Positions 1 through 7,891 of a DNA stretch of 14,305 bases are shown piece after piece. Under the pieces are notes generated by a model. The model was not told the DNA's origin and did no database searches. It saw only the letters and a list, made by a program, of their open reading frames with translations. A program made the translations under genes and the position numbers. Origin of the DNA: Mucidula mucida (taxonomy: Eukaryota > Basidiomycota > Agaricomycetes > Agaricales > Physalacriaceae); contig JADNYV010000851.1 of NCBI GenBank assembly GCA_015501055.1, forward strand, positions 1-14,305. The letters are read 5' to 3'. Positions within the stretch are counted from its first letter, which is position 1. The number at the start of each line of letters is the position of its first letter.

Positions 1-1
1 A

Positions 2-193
2 AATGAGAAAGTCAAGTATCCTAGAGCTCGTGCTGCCAGCGAGGGCACACAAGTGCGTGCATTCAGCTTCCACGCAAACACCTCCCAGTCCGCGGGACAG
101 TACTGTGTTAGCGATGAGTGCATTATCCCGCTTAACTTGGCGAAACAGTCCGGCAATCGGAGGTTTTCCTGTCCAGCGGAAACGAGCCTATAA
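2..193 (+). CDS. possible 3' end of an unassigned gene, truncated at window start
   Basis: An open frame runs from the window edge to a TAA at 191-193. It reads as a natural-looking, Cys-containing segment (CVSDEC in the middle, FSCPAETSL at the C-terminus). Another frame starting with ATG at 3 is also open to 296, so the true frame is not certain. The Cys spacing could suit a small secreted or metal-binding protein, but no signal peptide is visible because the 5' end is missing. I do not recognise a family, and non-coding sequence is a real alternative. Confidence 0.2.
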   Translation, partial: NEKVKYPRARAASEGTQVRAFSFHANTSQSAGQYCVSDECIIPLNLAKQSGNRRFSCPAETSL

Positions 194-211
194 TTCGGGA
201 AAGATTCGTTA

Positions 212-234
212 TGGTGCAGTCACCAATGGGCTCT
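212..234 (+). repeat. short dispersed repeat, copy 1 (partner at 1581)
   Basis: This 23-nt stretch begins TGGTGCAG and ends GGGCTCT. It matches 1581-1603 at 21 of 23 positions in the same orientation. The flanks do not align by eye. It may be a footprint of an old repeat. Confidence 0.45.
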
Positions 235-351
235 TGGATGGTACAATCGCTCCTAGCACAAAGCCCCACAAACGAACGTCTACCCGAACCCTATGAGACG
301 TCGCCACCTCTGTCCGCTGCGAAGGGAGGTTCAGCCCTATCAAGGCTTAAA

Positions 352-369
352 AGACGGCACCTGGCCATA
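352..369 (+). repeat. exact 18-nt match to 6269-6286
   Basis: The 18-mer AGACGGCACCTGGCCATA occurs here and again at 6269-6286 in the same orientation. By a simple length argument (about 1e8 position pairs against 4^18) a chance pair is unlikely. On the minus strand it contains CCAG|GTGCC, which resembles a 3' splice site. On the plus strand it reads RRHLAI in an open frame at both sites. Which reading is biological is not settled. Confidence 0.5.
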
Positions 370-431
370 GAGACGGTCCTCCAAGTCGTTGATATATGCA
401 ATCCAAATTGTGGTTCCATTCATGAGCCCAA

Positions 432-644
432 TTTTCCGTAGGGAGCGCCCAGCATGATGTCGTAGTGGTTGGCATGTTTTCTCCAATCCGAGTGAGCGTT
501 TCCAGCCAGTCGCATGGGGCAATTCGCTCCAGCTTGAATATCGACCTAGATCCGAGTATTGGCGAGCTCGTCCATATCGACATGGAAAGAGGAAGAACGC
601 GCGTTTTCCCGCGCGATCATTCTTTGCTTCTGTCCTGCTCGTAA
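432..644 (+). other. unassigned open frame without a clear start
   Basis: A plus-strand frame is open from after a stop near 427-429 to TAA at 642-644, with an internal ATG at 471. The translation has a convincing hydrophobic/charged alternation (for example HDVVVVGMFSPIR, then GELVHIDMERGRTRVFPRD). It could be one exon: an AG dinucleotide at 425-426 could serve as acceptor. The minus strand also has open frames here, so coding strand and exon limits are uncertain. No family is recognised. Confidence 0.2.
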
Positions 645-659
645 ATCCGTGTCAAGAAC

Positions 660-1030
660 TATTCAAGAACAAGCTGGTGACGCGCGCGTTCGTGATAATT
701 GGTGGTCAACACGTAACACTAAAGTTCGGAATGAACACGACAACAGATGTGATTGAGACAAGTGATGTAGATAGCGATACGGAATAAAAAGAGACAGATG
801 CGCAAAAATCATAATATGAGAGAAACTCGGAAACCAGGGAAACGATAGCAATACGAGATAAACAGAGAGATGCATGTGGGAATATGTACGGGTATCGTAA
901 ACGCGATGGATATGATAATGCGCTATGTAGCAGCAAAGTGACAGGGAAAATAAGACATGTGATGAGGATGAATGGTGAGAAGATGCAGAGATAGATGAGA
1001 CAGTGAAAAAGAAGAAAAAAGAAATATCGA
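660..1030. other. purine-rich, GATA-rich tract without a supported gene
   Basis: The plus strand is strongly purine-rich here, with runs of GA/GATA and a 16-nt purine run near 1006-1021 (GAAAAAGAAGAAAAAAGA). Open frames exist on the minus strand but encode only Ser/Phe/His/Leu-rich strings, as expected from any CT-rich strand. CT-rich tracts are common near fungal transcription starts and in UTRs, so a regulatory or UTR role is possible. Confidence 0.4.
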
Positions 1031-1540
1031 AAAACTCCCGGTTCTCATAACACATGGATGTGATGAGCACATCGTCTCGTCAAAGTTGATGCCCCATTCA
1101 ATCTCCGGCTGGAAAAGTCGGCGGCGTACGCTAATCGTCGTTTCTTCCAGAGAGTCGTTGGGATCCAAGGGCGTAGTAATCTGGCGAGTCACTTAGCCAA
1201 AGACCAAGAGCCAAGTGATGACAATAGCCATACCGGAATCGGATTGAATTTGTAGCCAGTGAGAAAAGCCGAGTCTTGGTTAAATCCATCGAGGGCGTAG
1301 GTCGGTTGGGCGTACTGCTTGAAGGACGAGTCAGACGAGAAACAAAGAATAAGCCAACACTGCACATACCTGATTCGAGGGACCAGCGACAGCCATAGAA
1401 CGCATAACCATTAAATGCGGTCGTCTGGGTCGGCCATTGCTACGAGGACAAAGAGGCGAACAAAGCACATACCTGTAACGACGCGTCAACAGAAGCCTGC
1501 GGTGCGAGATTGTCTGGCGATTGAACGTGTTCATGCTCAT
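923..1540 (-). CDS. multi-exon gene of unknown function (ends uncertain)
   Basis: Two well-formed introns define this gene. One spans 1318-1369 (52 nt, GTATGT...CAAG) and one 1181-1233 (53 nt, GTATGG...CCAG). Both are phase 0. They join three exons in one frame: a piece ending MAVAGPSNQ, a 28-residue exon (1234-1317; QYAQPTYALDGFNQ at its start) and an exon beginning ITTPLDPNDSLEETT at 1180. That exon continues through RRRLFQPEIEWGINFDE near 1080. After that the translation turns into a CT-tract string before the TAG at 923-925, so the true end probably lies behind another intron. The start may be ATG at 1396 or, through a 48-nt intron 1425-1472, ATG at 1540. The mature protein looks Pro/Asn-rich at the N-terminus and soluble. 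I recognise no family; the gene call rests on the splice signals and frame agreement. Confidence 0.4.
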
Positions 1541-1580
1541 TGAGCGGGGGCGAGGGCCTAGACGACTCGGGATATTGCAG

Positions 1581-1603
1581 TGGTGCAGCCACCAATGAGC
1601 TCT
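1581..1603 (+). repeat. short dispersed repeat, copy 2 (partner at 212)
   Basis: This stretch begins TGGTGCAG and matches 212-234 at 21 of 23 positions in the same orientation. It lies just upstream of the minus-strand gene at 923-1540. Confidence 0.45.
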
Positions 1604-1626
1604 AGATTTGGAATGTGAATGGATAG

Positions 1627-1923
1627 TCCGTCAGCGCCGCGGCGGCTGTGTTTCGGGAGGGGATACACTCGCAGGTTCGCGACGTCAAGGACTTGGAACT
1701 CGCTTCTTGGCCGCGCACTGTTTCGCCGGATGATGATTGTAACCCGGAGGGGCTTTTGCGTGTCTCCGCTTCGTTTCCTTGTGCATTTCCTGCCAAGGAC
1801 AGCCGGAAAGTTGAAGTCGCGTTGTTCATCATGCGCGTCTCTTGTCCACCGACGATGGTTCTGGACGGCCACGGCGTGAACAATCATCGAGCTAAGATCT
1901 GGCGTCAACGACCGCGGGGATGA
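1627..1923 (+). other. unassigned open frame
   Basis: This plus-strand frame is open from after a TAG (1624-1626) to TGA (1921-1923). It has an ATG at 1648 and a GC-rich third codon position. The translation is reasonably protein-like (DVKDLELASWPRTVSPDDD, later FPAKDSRKVEVALFIMRVS). The minus strand has two long open frames over the same bases, so one strand is a shadow of the other. I see no motif that decides it and no family match. Confidence 0.15.
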
Positions 1924-2461
1924 GGCGACAGAGTAAAGGGGAGAAGAGGGAAATAAAGGAGGATGTAAGCGGATGGACGGTAGTGCTCGAGGGGACGTGT
2001 TTTCCGAATGTCGAGAGGGACGCTGTCTGCATATTGTACATGTCAACTCGAGTTGTAAGCTCGCCAGGATGTTTGCTGACCGAGTATTCAGCGGTGTACT
2101 TGAAATGCTGCAAGTCAGCAACGAAATTGAGTACACGAGCGGGGGCAACGTACTCATGTCATTTTACAGCAGAGTGTCCGGTATGTCGCCGTCCCGTGAG
2201 TGTCCTCGACATATCATGCGGGACGTTTGATACGCACGAGGAATTGTTATATGGGCGGATTGATGAAGAGAGTCGGTGCAGCAGGTGTGAGGAGTCCGGT
2301 TGAAGGACAGCGAGCTTGGACAGAAGGACGAATGAGCGGACGACTGGGATGCGTTGGACTCGCTGACGCTCGGGGAGAATCCGGGCATGCTGGTGGAACG
2401 GAGGATGACTCGAAAAAGTGACACATTATGTCAGCCCCTATATCTCTTGCTTTCGTCCACG
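1924..2461. other. no supported gene
   Basis: Open frames overlap on both strands, but none shows splice sites, a good start context or a recognisable motif. I cannot assign function. Part of it is probably the 5' flank of the membrane-protein gene that starts at 2462. Confidence 0.3.
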
Positions 2462-3219
2462 ATGGACGAATCCCTTTCGCAAGACCATACATCCCCCCAA
2501 GCTACCGAATCATCGCTCATAGCGAAGGTTCTGAATGTCGTCGTCCTTCTACTATTTGATATAGCCATGCTGACGTTCGGCGTCCTCCTCGTTAACGACT
2601 GCCCGCTCCATCTCACCGTGGCGACAACACCAGCAGCTTTTGCGGTATTAGTACAATGCCTGATTTTGGTGCTTGCGACATGCTCTAAATGGCCCCCTCT
2701 TCTCCTTTATGGCCTGCATATGATTTGTTTCTGTGGTGCGTAGTTTCATATTCGGTCTGCCTCCTGTTCTGAATGTGATCCCTAGGTCTACCGTGGTTCT
2801 TCCCTTGCGACACCAGACACGCTTGGAACGTCGTTGTGATCCTGATGGTCAGCTCCCTTGTGTTCTATGGGGCGATTAGGATGCATCCGGGGGGATTGCG
2901 GTCTATGGGTATGTTTTTGTTATCAGTGCCTATACCAACTCAACCCGCCAAAGGTCATTGGGTGGCTGGTTTTGAGTCCTTGTTGCAGGATCTAGGGTCG
3001 ACTATATCTGACATAGTGTCGACTATATCTGACATAGTGTCGACTATATCTGACATAGTGTTGTCCCTCCGTCTCATGGTTGCCATTGTCGTCCAATCCC
3101 TTGGGCACGTGCTCTATGGGCCTGACAACGAGTCACCTGGCTTGTCGGTCCCCGAGGATGAGGCCCAGGTGTTGTCGGATTCTGACAATCCCCCTCCGGT
3201 CAGTCATTTTCTCTTTTGA
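2462..3219 (+). CDS. four-helix membrane protein, function unknown
   Basis: Exon 1 is 2462-2735 and exon 2 is 2786-3219. They are joined across a 50-nt intron (GTGCGT...CCTAG, phase 1, making a Gly codon). The chosen ATG has A at -3 and G at +4; in-frame ATGs at 2387 and 2408 are less attractive. The product is 235 aa. Hydrophobic helices fall at about residues 19-44, 53-74, 78-97 and 103-122. A soluble C-terminal tail of about 110 residues follows. The tail carries three perfect STISDIV heptads (about 163-183) and an acidic Ser/Asp/Pro end. A second intron at 2909-2953 (GTATGT...AAAG, 45 nt, both ends phase 1) is possible. It contains no in-frame stop, so splicing or retention both keep the frame (220 or 235 aa). 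GTCAGT near 3200 could also be a donor to a further exon. The family is not recognised; a fungal multi-pass membrane protein is the safest label. Confidence 0.6.
2997..3059 (+). repeat. 3 x 21-bp perfect tandem repeat inside a coding exon
   Basis: Three identical 21-bp units, each beginning GTCGACTATATC, lie end to end. Since 21 is a multiple of 3, each adds the heptad STISDIV to the tail of the membrane protein without shifting frame. The perfect identity at silent sites suggests recent slippage or unequal exchange. Confidence 0.95.
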
Positions 3220-3660
3220 AGATTCTGTCTTCTGGATGCTCAAGGGTGCTTCTGTAGAGCTACATGGATGCTGATTGTCCCGCTAAGCTGACATCAATGA
3301 AGATGTTGGCCAGCCGGGATACCAGCCAGAGCCCTCCGATGGCTAGGATGGTTTAGAGTAAGTTTTGTGATTAGATCTTCTGAGGGCACTACTCAAATTC
3401 CCCCCCGCAGCTTGTTGAACAAATATTTTTATTTGCAGCTTTTCTTGTTCAATTGTACTCTACATCATCGCACGGACCTGGACTTGATAGAATATTAGAC
3501 ACCACTGTAATCCTCATACTTGTCTAAATTGTATCCGCTGTTGTAATCTCTATGGTGTAGCGTGACGGTGACAGCACGTGTCGCAGGACAATCTCGATGA
3601 TGACCTCAAAGTTGAAAACAGCGGCGCCGGTGAGGCGGCAGCAGTTAACCCAAGGTCGGC
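3220..3660. other. downstream region without a supported gene
   Basis: This region is AT-richer than its surroundings. If the GTCAGT near 3200 is used as a donor and an AG near 3258 as acceptor, a further short frame reads to a TAG at 3354-3356 (ends QSPPMARMV). That would be an alternative C-terminus for the membrane-protein gene. Otherwise I see nothing here. Confidence 0.2.
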
Positions 3661-4428
3661 TTGTCATCACAGGCAAAGCCGCCACCACTTGAAAGGCTGC
3701 AGCAGAAGGCGAATGGAGATATGCCGCTGAAGAAAAAGATAGCAGACAAGCAGAATCATCGGCATCAGTGCGTATATTACTACAGTGGTCCGAATACTAT
3801 TGATATATCTTCAGGCGACAATGACGACTACGCGCCATCTCCGACGAGACAATGGTCAAGAGTTCCAAGGCGGTGCTTGTATCTAGCGACAAGGACGAGC
3901 TGGCGTCGAAGAGGATCAAGCCACGCCCACAGGGTACTCCCTGCGTATTGAGCTAAAGCCGAGTTGTAGATGATGCCAGACCTGCTCCTAAACACAAGAA
4001 ACCGGTTGCGAGACAATGCAGCATCACCCACACCCAAGAAGCAATTGATACCTGCTAAACGGTCAGCCAAAACTGGAGCGAAACCTAGAAAGTCTGCTTC
4101 GTCCAAGAAGAAGGACACAATATACAGTGTTGCCTCGGACGACGACGATGATCTCGCCAGACTGCCCTATGAATGCTTGAGAACCAGTCGATGTTTTATC
4201 TGGAACAAACTGTCCCGCTCACTTCAAACAAAATACATTGACGCACACCCAAATCAGCCACCTGCACTCTCCATTCTCTCAACAGAAAAACTCACCTGCC
4301 GCAACAGCAGAGTTGACGTCTTTCAATGTATCTCTCCTCACGGCTTTGTTGACTCTGACGAGTATCAATGCCACCAGAACAACGGGGTCGAGGCTTCCTT
4401 CCCAGCAGCCAGAGGCAGCAACGTCTAG
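3661..4428 (+). pseudogene. Lys/Ser/Asp-rich coding relic in shifted frames
   Basis: Protein-like sequence hops between frames along one strand. Frame one gives TIDISSGDNDDYAPSPT near 3800-3845. A second frame gives KSSKAVLVSSDKDELASKR near 3855-3910, ends at TAA 3951-3953, then resumes with DDARPAPKHKKPVARQ up to about 4015. The first frame then returns with SPTPKKQLIPAKRSAKT and a DDDDD run near 4140-4153. All pieces share a low-complexity, basic-then-acidic composition typical of disordered nuclear protein termini, including those in front of fungal transposases. No catalytic domain follows. The pattern suggests one ORF broken by indels and a stop. A spliced gene is the alternative, but no good introns are seen. 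Confidence 0.35.
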
Positions 4429-5493
4429 TGGGGTTTGGGTAGACGTCCATTTGTGGTTCGTTGTGCTTGGAGTGATCGTGTCAGGAGTATACCATGTGAG
4501 TTCGTTACGTGTTCATGTCGTGAAAGCAGACACTCATGCACGGTTACAGTTAGTAATACTACGTACACTCTGAATTGAATACATCTTGTTAGCCTCTCTC
4601 TGCGTTCATCAGATTGGGTTCTTATGAAGGTCTATGTTCCATCGTCGAATGGTACGCCACGGCGAATAGAAAGCGCTGCTTGTAATGGTATGTCCATATT
4701 GAAAGGTCAATGCAAAAATCAATAGTAGGTGGAGATCGCTGCATCGGTAGCATTGGTTCCTTTTGTCACCATGACCAAGCAGCTATCAATGCTTATCGCT
4801 AAATGGTTTGCGATTATTGTTGATCTTACTCGCACGCAACTAGCGGTAGCTATTGAACCTCCATCGGCGGTGTCCAGACTTCGAGCGCGCCGTTGAGGTA
4901 TGCGAATGTCGAGTTTTCTGCTAATGGGGTCTGATGTTCTCTGTTAGAACTGCTCGGACGCGACCTTGAGCTTTTGTATAGAGGAGTTTGTTAATAGCCT
5001 CATCAAGTGTGTAGATAGTCCTGATTATCTCGACGTTCAAACCCATTTCCGGGGTACGTACTTCGTTTAGCGCGCTCGAACATGCTGATGATCTACATTA
5101 CTAGGGTTGCAGCAATACTGTTATCACTATGAAGAACCTATTTCGCTCCCAGGCGCGATAGAGTCGCAGAAACCGACTTCGAGTTGTGAACGGTTTCTTT
5201 GTATGATGTTACGGCTTGAATAAGTAGCATGCTGTGACGGTTTTTTATCTTTGAACCTCAAATTGGGACAACTTCACTTAGATGAATAGGATAATTCACC
5301 GATTTGAGATTGCTGCGTGGTCATTAGACGCAAGCGCTCTGAGAATCATGCCATTCACGATCCAGTAGGAAGACTATGTAGAGCCTGAACCTGTCAACTT
5401 CTCACTGCTCAAGTTTCCACGGGTTCACCTGACGTGTATCTATCTTGATTTTCTGTGCGTGGCGTAAAAAAGAAGAGGACAAAACATTTCCAT
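4429..5493. other. gene-free stretch
   Basis: No open frame of convincing composition, no splice-site set and no structural RNA is visible across this roughly 1-kb, AT-richer segment. It probably holds decayed sequence downstream of the relic and the 3' flank of the tRNA gene. Confidence 0.4.
5466..5484 (-). terminator. RNA polymerase III T-tract terminators for the tRNA
   Basis: Reading away from the tRNA 3' end on the minus strand there is a TTTT (5481-5484), then a TTTTTT (5466-5471). These are the expected Pol III stop signals, within about 10-28 nt of the mature end. Confidence 0.7.
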
Positions 5494-5581
5494 TGCATTA
5501 AAGGGGAATCGAACCCCCGGTGGGTCGAATATTCTTCAAATACAATGGCAACGACCCAGGTTACCACTACCCCATTAATGC
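5494..5581 (-). tRNA. tRNA-Gly(GCC) with a 17-nt intron
   Basis: The minus strand folds into a complete cloverleaf. The acceptor stem GCATTAA/TTAATGC is perfect. The D stem is GGGT/ACCT. The anticodon stem GGTCG/CGACC carries loop TTGCCA-T with anticodon GCC at 5547-5549. A 4-nt variable loop follows, then T stem GGGGG/CCCCT with loop TTCGATT, and discriminator A at 5494. A 17-nt insertion (5529-5545) lies exactly one base 3' of the anticodon, the canonical position for eukaryotic tRNA introns removed by the tRNA splicing endonuclease. The spliced length is 71 nt, normal for tRNA-Gly. The B box GGTTCGATTCC (5505-5515) and an A-box-like element (5564-5574) form the internal promoter. CCA is not encoded, as expected in eukaryotes. 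Confidence 0.93.
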
Positions 5582-5795
5582 TGGGATGCGGCAGTGACTG
5601 TCTGATATATCCCAGTTTTGACTCTCCTTTGAACCATCTGTAACCAGCAAGAAAAAAAAGGCCGTTAAACAAAATGTTGAATACCTACTATGACCACAAA
5701 CTTTGCACTCTTGACTTATGTCAATCATCTAACACTTTTCATGTTCGATCCGAGAAAACATGTATATTGAGTGTACATATATGATACAGCGAAGC

Positions 5796-5952
5796 TCAGA
5801 TCATGTACAAGGAAGGTGTCCGTTGATCAATTGGTTTTCTGCTTCTGCTTGAAGTGGCTTCTCAGCCGACCCAGTAGTTGTTGCCCGTTTCGCTGGTTCC
5901 GAAGCCATGGACTTCAAGTAGTTCGGTGGACCGCAACACGCTCCTCTGGCAT
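5796..5952 (-). pseudogene. relic D: inverted C-terminal fragment of the HNH-like paralog family
   Basis: On the minus strand, blocks match the 3' part of copy B (about 11231-11565) in the same order. These are ATGCCAGAGGAG, CGGTCCACC, GACCAGCGAAGCGGG with small changes, CGGCTGAGGAGCCAC with changes, AGCAGAAGCAG, CCAATTGATCA, CTTCCTTG and TACATGATCTGA. Large internal pieces are missing, and the RSTRTRKN-coding stretch just before the stop is deleted. The rest of the family gene is not recognisable upstream (6000-6600). It is therefore an old, truncated, inverted copy rather than a working gene. Confidence 0.7.
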
Positions 5953-6044
5953 TCAGCTCTTGGCGGCGCTTGCAAGAGGGATTTGTCCATTGTGGGAGAA
6001 GGGAAGAGAGACAAAAAGTGAGACACTGACGTACAGGTTGTAAG

Positions 6045-6594
6045 TCAAACCTCGTCTTCATCGCAATCCTCTGTAGCCAAATCATCCTTGTCCTCTTCGC
6101 AATCATCTTCTTCATCATGACTATCATTGTCTGCCGCTGCATCATGGCGATCATTGTTCCCCAACTGCATAGTCGTCTAGCTGCCAATAGTCTATGGAGA
6201 TTCTCAGAAATTTCAGCAGAGCGCTCGTTTGCCGCAGCAGCCACAGTAACACAAAGACAAAGATCAGAAGACGGCACCTGGCCATATCGCAAATGTACGC
6301 CCACAGAAATGTTCCTCGATTATATATGCGATACATTCGTGATACTACATACCAATTCTTCAACGACCTGTACCCGAATTTCGCTCGCTTCCTGTAGTCT
6401 GCTATCGGGTTGTATTTCAACTCACCTTTGAGCGTTGTACCCGCTCTTTTCCGAGACTCTCTTTCGTCCCCACATATGAGGTTAACAGGATTCGCGGCGT
6501 AGTAGCCTGGCGAGGGCGGCTCTAGTAGGTGCGGTACTGTCTCGTGAACTCGACACGCACTATAGAGCGGCGTAGACTCGCGGTCATCAGCCAT
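6045..6594 (-). CDS. uncertain minus-strand gene or relic head-to-head with copy A
   Basis: From ATG at 6594 a frame reads MADDRESTPLYSACRVHE and stays protein-like for about 56 codons to a GTGAGT donor (6420-6425). Further along, a CCAG acceptor at 6278 opens a frame reading VPSSDLCLCVTVAAAANERS and SAEISENLHRLL. A third frame from 6170 to 6045 gives a very acidic 41-residue string (HDEEDDCEEDKDD). I could not find intron choices that join all three without a stop. This is either a multi-exon gene whose splicing I misjudge or a decayed gene fused to relic D. The start codon directly abuts the CACGTG at 6595-6600. No family is recognised. Confidence 0.25.
6269..6286 (+). repeat. exact 18-nt match to 352-369
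   Basis: Second copy of AGACGGCACCTGGCCATA in the same orientation. In the minus-strand reading it is the putative acceptor CCAG|GTGCC of the gene at 6045-6594. Confidence 0.5.
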
Positions 6595-6714
6595 CACGTG
6601 GTCACTGCGGACAATGACATTGACAACGTTGACAATGACAATCAAGTCGTCTCAGTATTGCTTTGTACCCACCACCATTCTTCAAATTACACACATAATC
6701 CCGAGCTACTACTT
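6588..6714 (+). promoter_or_regulatory. duplicated 5' flank of copy A with CACGTG
   Basis: This 5' flank resembles the 5' flank of copy B (10217-10333). Both have CCATCACGTG, then GGACAATGA, then GCTTTGTACCCA, then ACCACC and an AAATT/CACACA stretch before the ATG. CACGTG lies at 6595-6600 (115 nt upstream) and at 10221-10226 (108 nt upstream). The duplication therefore carried its promoter. CACGTG is the core of bHLH/G-box sites, but binding is inferred only. Confidence 0.5.
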
Positions 6715-7891
6715 ATGGATCCAACTCTAGTACTGCTTAGCGATATAACTGTGGATCCAATCTCGTCGGAAATCGTGGACTTTACTTTTATCCAACGCCC
6801 GGAACTCAGAAAGGGATATCCCGTCGTTTTGAGTACTGCCATCGCAATCATGAATCACAATACTGACATCAGCTTCTCAGAATCGAGACGGTCTTGAATT
6901 CACACTGGGCCTCGAACGAGGCGATCTGAAGAACTACTACGAAACACCCATGAATAGCACGAAACGTTTGTCACAATTAGCCATGAAGCTTACGACGATG
7001 TAGGCTGATAATCCTACTCTCTTTAGTCCACGCCGACGTGATACAGCTCTTCAAAAAGAAAAAATGTACCTTGCTGCCTTCACAAGAAGATCTGGTGACG
7101 GTCGCTTTGCCCATAACCGCACATCTTCGACCTCCTTGGAAGACCACGTCCTCTTCACCTTGGTACCCTTCAAATATTATATGCACTAGGTCTATCTAAT
7201 ACACCTTCCTAGAACTTTCCTCCTCGCGAATATACGTATCAGCTCCTTCCCCCAAGAATCACCCCAGCGGACCTGGAGAGAGAAATACTCCACGTGGGCG
7301 ACGATATCCATACGACAACCTGCCTTTCATCAAGACTAGCATCCATCCTGCTTTTGTCCTGCCATCCATTAACCTCTATATGTTGTTTACCTTCGAGGCA
7401 AATCCACCTGTGCTCGACACTGCTATGCAAGATTTAATTGATTGACTTGGGGGACGATAGTGGACCAGGCTATTCCTATTGCCTGGGTCAACGGCACATG
7501 CAATAAATTTGATGATCGCGGTTTGGTCCTCGTACGCGACTATCCACGGAAACCGCGCCTCCTGCCATCCGTTGAGGGACAGGAGACGCCAAGAGCCCAC
7601 ATCATTCGAGGACGGATATTTGACGCCAGAGGAGCGCGACGTCAAGCCTGACAACCCACGCGGGAGAACAAGATGGAGAAGTACATGGATCCGGAGGACA
7701 ACCTGAACGGTCTACCAAACTTGCCAAGGGGCCGCACTCAACTTGAAGACGCACATTGCCACGTATGCGGGACGCAGTGACTCCTGAGGAGCCTCAGGCT
7801 CGGAGAAGTAAAAAGCTAATTGCTGAGCCGAAGCCCCCAGGCTTTGCGTAGATCTACTCGTACACGGAAGAACACCCCGAAGTATACATGC
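6715..7891 (+). pseudogene. copy A: decayed HNH-like paralog
   Basis: Copy A aligns with intact copy B along its length, with the same intron positions. Exon-like blocks are 6715-6828, 6881-6965, 7027-7162 and 7213-7891, and AG acceptors are kept at each. The start reads MDPTLVLLSDITVDPIS and then DFTFIQ. Lesions are clear. The GTTCGT donor after exon 1 in B is TTGAGT here. Exon 3 is 7 nt shorter (136 against 143 nt), which shifts frame before the AHNR-like segment. Exon 4 lacks about 10 nt near 7300. An in-frame TGA follows at about 7443-7445. The last codon TGA has become TGC (7889-7891), so the natural stop is lost. The product would resemble B: HNH-fold remnant, post-HNH region and basic RSTRTRKN tail. 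Non-functionality is inferred from these breaks. Confidence 0.85.

Noticed and set aside
663..1070. Minus-strand 135-codon frame
   Set aside because: It is a Ser/Phe/His/Leu-rich translation of a CT-rich tract with no splice or motif support.
1440..1472. A 33-nt intron (GTATGT...CGTAG) in the 923-1540 gene
   Set aside because: It is too short for fungal splicing; the acceptor at 1425 (48 nt) is more plausible, though the resulting N-terminus remains uncertain.
1558..2157. Minus-strand 199-codon frame, longest in its area
   Set aside because: The N-terminal third is Ser/Pro/Leu-rich low complexity and the plus strand is equally open; no motif or intron supports it.
5409..5672. Minus-strand 87-codon open frame across the tRNA
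   Set aside because: It runs through a perfect cloverleaf with intron and terminators; the tRNA explains the sequence better.
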